DNA from: JANQTF01 sp036835375
GTDB lineage: Bacteria > Bacteroidota > Bacteroidia > J057
Reading direction: 5' to 3'
NCBI GenBank assembly: GCA_036835375.1
Contig: DAITMB010000102.1
Location: forward strand, 1 to 18,432
Length of the DNA: 18,432 bases
Below are positions 15,544-18,432 of this stretch, one piece after another. A model generated the notes under the pieces. That model did not search any database, was not told the origin of the DNA, and saw only the letters and a program-made list of their open reading frames with translations. How positions within the stretch are numbered: position 1 is the stretch's first letter; each line of letters opens with the position of its first letter. Made by a program: the position numbers and the translations under genes.

Positions 15544-16485
15544 ATGAATCCTTCAGCCAACCAGCCCTTCAAAGACTACTTTGCTATCTTAGGGGTCTCT
15601 CCCCAAGATGAGGAAGATCGGGTAAAATCTGCCTATCGGGAGCTTGCCTTCCAGTTTCATCCCGATCGAAACACGGACTTGCAGGCACACCAGACCTTCT
15701 TGGATATCAGCGAAGCCTATCGCGTCCTGACCAATCCAGAATTAAAAAGGCGCTATCTACACCGCTATTTCGGCTATTTTCCGAGCGTAGAGCAAGATCG
15801 CCTCAAGCAAGCCATTCATCAGCGCCAGGAGATGACCCGGCAAAAAAGAGCAGGTCGCTATCGATCGGGGAGATATACCCAACAGGTGAAATATCGAGGT
15901 GCCTCTTCCTCCACAAGACGTCCATTTGCACCAAACGAGGCAGCCAGCCCAGCTCAACGGTCACGCCATAGAACTTTTGCTTCAGAAGAAGAAGATCACC
16001 AGATTGGGCTTCGCCTCTACGGAAAACTGATGCAACTCATTGCCATTCTTTTGTTGCTGTTTTGTGGGGGAATGTGGGCAGACTTCGCTTTTTCGGAGAA
16101 AATCGAGCCAGAACAAGTCCGCGCCCGCGTGCACACGCCACGCATTTTCATCGCCGCCCAAGGCATGAAAATCAAGACCAACCGCCACAGCTTTCTTCTC
16201 CAAGGAGAAGAGGCGCGCATGCTTCCCGTGGGCAGGGAAGTCACCCTCAGTAAGAGTCCATTCGCCCGATTTCTCACGCACGTGACAGTAGAAGAAAACA
16301 AGATTGTGTCCACTTTCCGCGTACTAGATAGCCCGTACGGGTCGCACTTCTGGGCCATTTTTGTGGTGATGTTCTTTTCTCTGGCTGTATTGGTGATCGG
16401 AAAGGCAACTCAGGGCGGTGCTTACCTGGGGACAATCAATGTGCTGGTCTCTATCTCGCTGCTGAGTTTGATGTTTTCGGTGTGA
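15544..16485 (+). CDS. J-domain (DnaJ-like) membrane protein 1
   Basis: A 313-residue protein with an N-terminal J domain (about 9-72) holding the HPD motif at 39-41 (FHPDRN), the site that stimulates Hsp70/DnaK ATP hydrolysis. A basic, Ser/Arg-rich linker follows (about 90-145). Predicted spans lie at 160-180, 268-286 and 294-312, and the loop between spans 1 and 2 (about 181-267) looks beta-rich. With the J domain in the cytoplasm, this loop should face the periplasm. The Gly/Phe and zinc domains of true DnaJ are absent, so it is not the general DnaJ co-chaperone. ATG at 15544 is followed by the first J helix (PFKDYFAILGV). The next gene has the same architecture, about 100 bp downstream. 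The partner and task are unknown; recruiting DnaK to a membrane client is an inference. Confidence 0.85.
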   Translation: MNPSANQPFKDYFAILGVSPQDEEDRVKSAYRELAFQFHPDRNTDLQAHQTFLDISEAYRVLTNPELKRRYLHRYFGYFPSVEQDRLKQAIHQRQEMTRQKRAGRYRSGRYTQQVKYRGASSSTRRPFAPNEAASPAQRSRHRTFASEEEDHQIGLRLYGKLMQLIAILLLLFCGGMWADFAFSEKIEPEQVRARVHTPRIFIAAQGMKIKTNRHSFLLQGEEARMLPVGREVTLSKSPFARFLTHVTVEENKIVSTFRVLDSPYGSHFWAIFVVMFFSLAVLVIGKATQGGAYLGTINVLVSISLLSLMFSV

Positions 16486-16588
16486 TGATTCGAATATCAA
16501 GCCTTTTCCCATTGACAAATATTCCTTTTCGAGACTCCAGCTTCACTTTCATGCCACATTGATCCTGCTATTTTGAGCTAGCTATTTT

Positions 16589-17422
16589 ATGCAGAAAGAC
16601 TATTATCAGGTATTGGGAATCGAGGAGCAGGCCTCCGCCGAAGAGATCAAGCTTGCTTATCGGCAGTTGGCCAAGATCCATCACCCGGATCAAAACCAAT
16701 CGCCAGAAGCCCACGACCAGTTTATAGCCATTTCTGAGGCCTACGAAGTGCTCAAAAATGCCGCCGCAAGACAGCACTATGACCGGCGCAGAAAGGGCTT
16801 GGAGACCGACTTTGATACGATCGATCACTTGGCTAAGGCATTTGCTCGGGCGCAGGCACTCGCCCGCCAACGAGCAGAGGCGCAGGCGCGCCGCAATCGA
16901 GAAGCATTAGCGGAAAAAATGGCTGAAGAGGCACGCTGGATCGCTTTCGCACGGCTGAGCTTTCGCGTAGGCTTGGGGCTGGTGCTTTTTTTACTGATTG
17001 ACTTTATGGGAGCGCGGTGGAATGGGCCCGCACCCATCCTTCAAAAGCGCCTCCATGGCGGCTCCCGAAAATACCTCATGACCACAGCCACCGATCACTT
17101 TATCGTGGAAGCTCAGGAAGCTACCCATATCTCCCCTGGATGGCTCCTGAGGCACAAACGAACTTGGTTGATGGGCAAAAAAATTGAGCTCCGTGCAGCT
17201 TCATTTTACCAGCCTTCAGGAGAACCCATCGGAAAAGAGACGGTGCTAACACCTCAAGTATCAATTTACCGGCCTTTCTTCTTCTTTCCCCTCCTCATGG
17301 CCATCTCCGCCAGCATGATTGCCTTTACCCGGAGTCGGCTCAGCGCACGAGGTCAGTTTCAGTTGGCGCTCCTCACCATGTTTTGCGCCGGGGCTAGCTT
17401 GTTGATTTCTCTACTCGGGTAA
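16589..17422 (+). CDS. J-domain (DnaJ-like) membrane protein 2
   Basis: A 277-residue relative of the preceding protein. The J domain (about 3-68) has HPD at 32-34 (HHPDQN). An Ala/Arg-rich charged helix (about 82-118) connects to spans at about 122-138, 228-247 and 256-276, with a loop of about 90 residues (139-227) between spans 1 and 2. Weak loop similarity to the first copy is visible by eye, such as T-x3-H-x-F against T-x2-D-H-F, followed by a similar run of charged and hydrophobic residues. The two therefore probably arose by duplication and diverged strongly. ATG at 16589 starts the first J helix (MQKDYYQVLGI). GCTATTTT occurs twice just before it (16567-16574, 16581-16588). No terminator is visible after the stop. 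The two proteins may act together or form a heteromer, but this is inferred from their pairing only. Confidence 0.85.
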   Translation: MQKDYYQVLGIEEQASAEEIKLAYRQLAKIHHPDQNQSPEAHDQFIAISEAYEVLKNAAARQHYDRRRKGLETDFDTIDHLAKAFARAQALARQRAEAQARRNREALAEKMAEEARWIAFARLSFRVGLGLVLFLLIDFMGARWNGPAPILQKRLHGGSRKYLMTTATDHFIVEAQEATHISPGWLLRHKRTWLMGKKIELRAASFYQPSGEPIGKETVLTPQVSIYRPFFFFPLLMAISASMIAFTRSRLSARGQFQLALLTMFCAGASLLISLLG

Positions 17423-17499
17423 GGGCGTGCTCGGCAGTATCAATGTAGGCCAACGATCCGCACCATTTCGACGAACCTGTGATTCCTGCATTTTTAATA

Positions 17500-17582
17500 C
17501 TACGCTCCCATTTCCTTCAGCAACTGGCTTGCCAGATTGCGAAGAGAATTATCGAACGGATCTTCGGGCTTGGTGTAGGGAA
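17500..17582 (-). pseudogene. Possible 3' remnant of an unrecognised minus-strand gene
   Basis: In one minus-strand frame the sequence reads like a natural protein end (PYTKPEDPFDNSLRN, then ASQLLKEMGA and a TAG at 17500-17502). The frame stays open upstream only to 17649, has no usable start, and the part beyond about 17582 is antisense to the T9SS fragment. It could be the tail of a lost gene or a chance open frame; the protein-like composition is the only support. Confidence 0.25.
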
Positions 17583-18432
17583 AAGATGCGCAGACCCGCT
17601 TCTGGATCGTCAAGCTCGACAGCCTGGGGGAGGTAGAGTTTGAAAAAATCTATCGAAATGGTTCAGAGACACTGACGTCAGAATTTGGTACCAGTGATGC
17701 GATAGAGCTCCCAGGCCACGGTGGCTACCTAATAGGTGCTGGCTACAACCTTGGAAGGGAAGGATTTTTAATGAAAATTAATCTCCTAGGTGATACCCTA
17801 TGGACAAAACGATATCAAAGACTTCCGGGAAGCCATCCGCGAGAATGGCTAACTGTCGAGGATATGGTTTCCATTTCTTCGGATGGTGACCTGCTATTGG
17901 CGATGGGAGGCTACTTAGCAGAAGTAGATTCATTGGGATCCCCGTTGTGGATTAGCCCCGAGGCAAAGTCAACAAGGATTACCCTACTTGCCGATGGAAA
18001 CATCATTGGAAATATGTCGGATGAGATTCAAAGTATTAGTCCTACGGGAGAAGTGCTTTGGCGGCGCCATTATAGCAGCTACGGATTTGTACACACTGAT
18101 TTCATCCGCTTCGTCGAGGTCATTCCTGCCAAAGACGAGGGCTACATGATCCTCTACAACAATCTCTCGGGCCTGGGACTCATGAAAACCGACTGCGAGG
18201 GGAATGTGATCAGCCCTGTGGCCTGTGCTACGACTGCCATCACACCCAGCCTGCCCGATGTGGCCTTCAGCGTCGCCCACCTCCCCGACCGCTGGCGCGT
18301 GAGCTACGATCTTCCGCATCAAGGTGCGACGCTCTCCCTTTGCAACCTCATGGGGCAGCAGTTGGAGTCGATTTCGCTCCCTGCTCGCAGTGGCGAGGTC
18401 CAGATGCCCTACGGCAGGTGGGCATCGGGCAT
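17579..18432 (+). pseudogene. 5'-truncated T9SS-sorted repeat protein, continues past the window end
   Basis: The frame opens just after a TAG at 17576-17578 and runs to the window edge (284 codons) with no start codon before an ATG at about 17771, which lies inside a repeat. About five repeats of 40-60 residues share a core such as WIVKLDSLGEV, FLMKINLLGDTLW, YLAEVDSLGSPLW and SISPTGEVLW, the pattern of secreted beta-propeller-like proteins in Bacteroidota. From about 18250 a type-A T9SS C-terminal sorting domain begins (FSVAHLPDRWRVSYDL, LCNLMGQQLESISLP); its last strand lies past the window. No signal peptide is encoded, so it could not be exported as it stands. A decayed or rearranged gene is likely; a frameshift joining to upstream sequence was looked for and not found. 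The repeat fold is inferred. Confidence 0.7.

Noticed and set aside
15360..15611. Open frame of 83 codons starting at TTG
   Set aside because: It overlaps the conserved J-domain start in another frame and looks random.
17427..17636. Plus-strand open frame of 69 codons
   Set aside because: It overlaps the start of the T9SS repeat frame out of phase and does not resemble any repeat; it does not restore the missing 5' part.

Overview
The window most likely comes from a member of the Bacteroidota. Several signs agree: a TonB-dependent receptor with an N-terminal carboxypeptidase-regulatory-like domain, a fragment with a type-A type IX secretion C-terminal domain, tandem-domain UspA proteins of about 300 residues, starts without clear Shine-Dalgarno sites, and three exact copies of the Bacteroidota -7 promoter element TAnnTTTG placed just ahead of genes. 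No rRNA, tRNA, CRISPR array, complete IS element or phage gene is visible. The order within the phylum (Saprospirales or Cytophagales-like) cannot be fixed from this sequence.

Layout. Positions 76-3396, minus strand: an MsbA-type ABC exporter and a GT-C (ArnT/PMT-like) membrane glycosyltransferase, both envelope functions. Positions 3571-6673, plus strand: a TonB-dependent receptor without a SusD partner, then a stand-alone CheY/Rcp1-like receiver protein. A perfect 15-bp stem hairpin separates the latter from the convergent transaldolase gene (6787-7440, minus). An AT-rich non-coding stretch of about 600 bp follows. Positions 8048-12058, plus strand: a membrane-anchored coiled-coil protein, an unrecognised membrane-anchored protein, and two paralogous tandem-domain universal stress proteins. 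Positions 12100-12214 hold a 99-bp palindromic element with ISL3-like terminal inverted repeats and a perfect 8-bp target-site duplication, a MITE lying directly beyond the stop codon of the next gene. Positions 12215-15081, minus strand: a small single-span membrane protein and a class A penicillin-binding protein. Positions 15544-17422, plus strand: two related J-domain proteins, each with three predicted membrane spans and an extracytoplasmic loop domain of about 90 residues. From 17579 to the window edge runs a 5'-truncated, repeat-containing T9SS-sorted protein remnant.

Together the genes describe cell-envelope maintenance (lipid or drug export, glycan transfer, outer-membrane uptake, peptidoglycan synthesis), stress response (Usp pair, J proteins) and one pentose-phosphate enzyme. 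They do not form one obvious pathway. The parts most worth a second look are the tandem membrane J-domain pair, the ISL3-like MITE, the truncated T9SS gene and its junction, and a TonB receptor whose promoter element almost touches its start codon.
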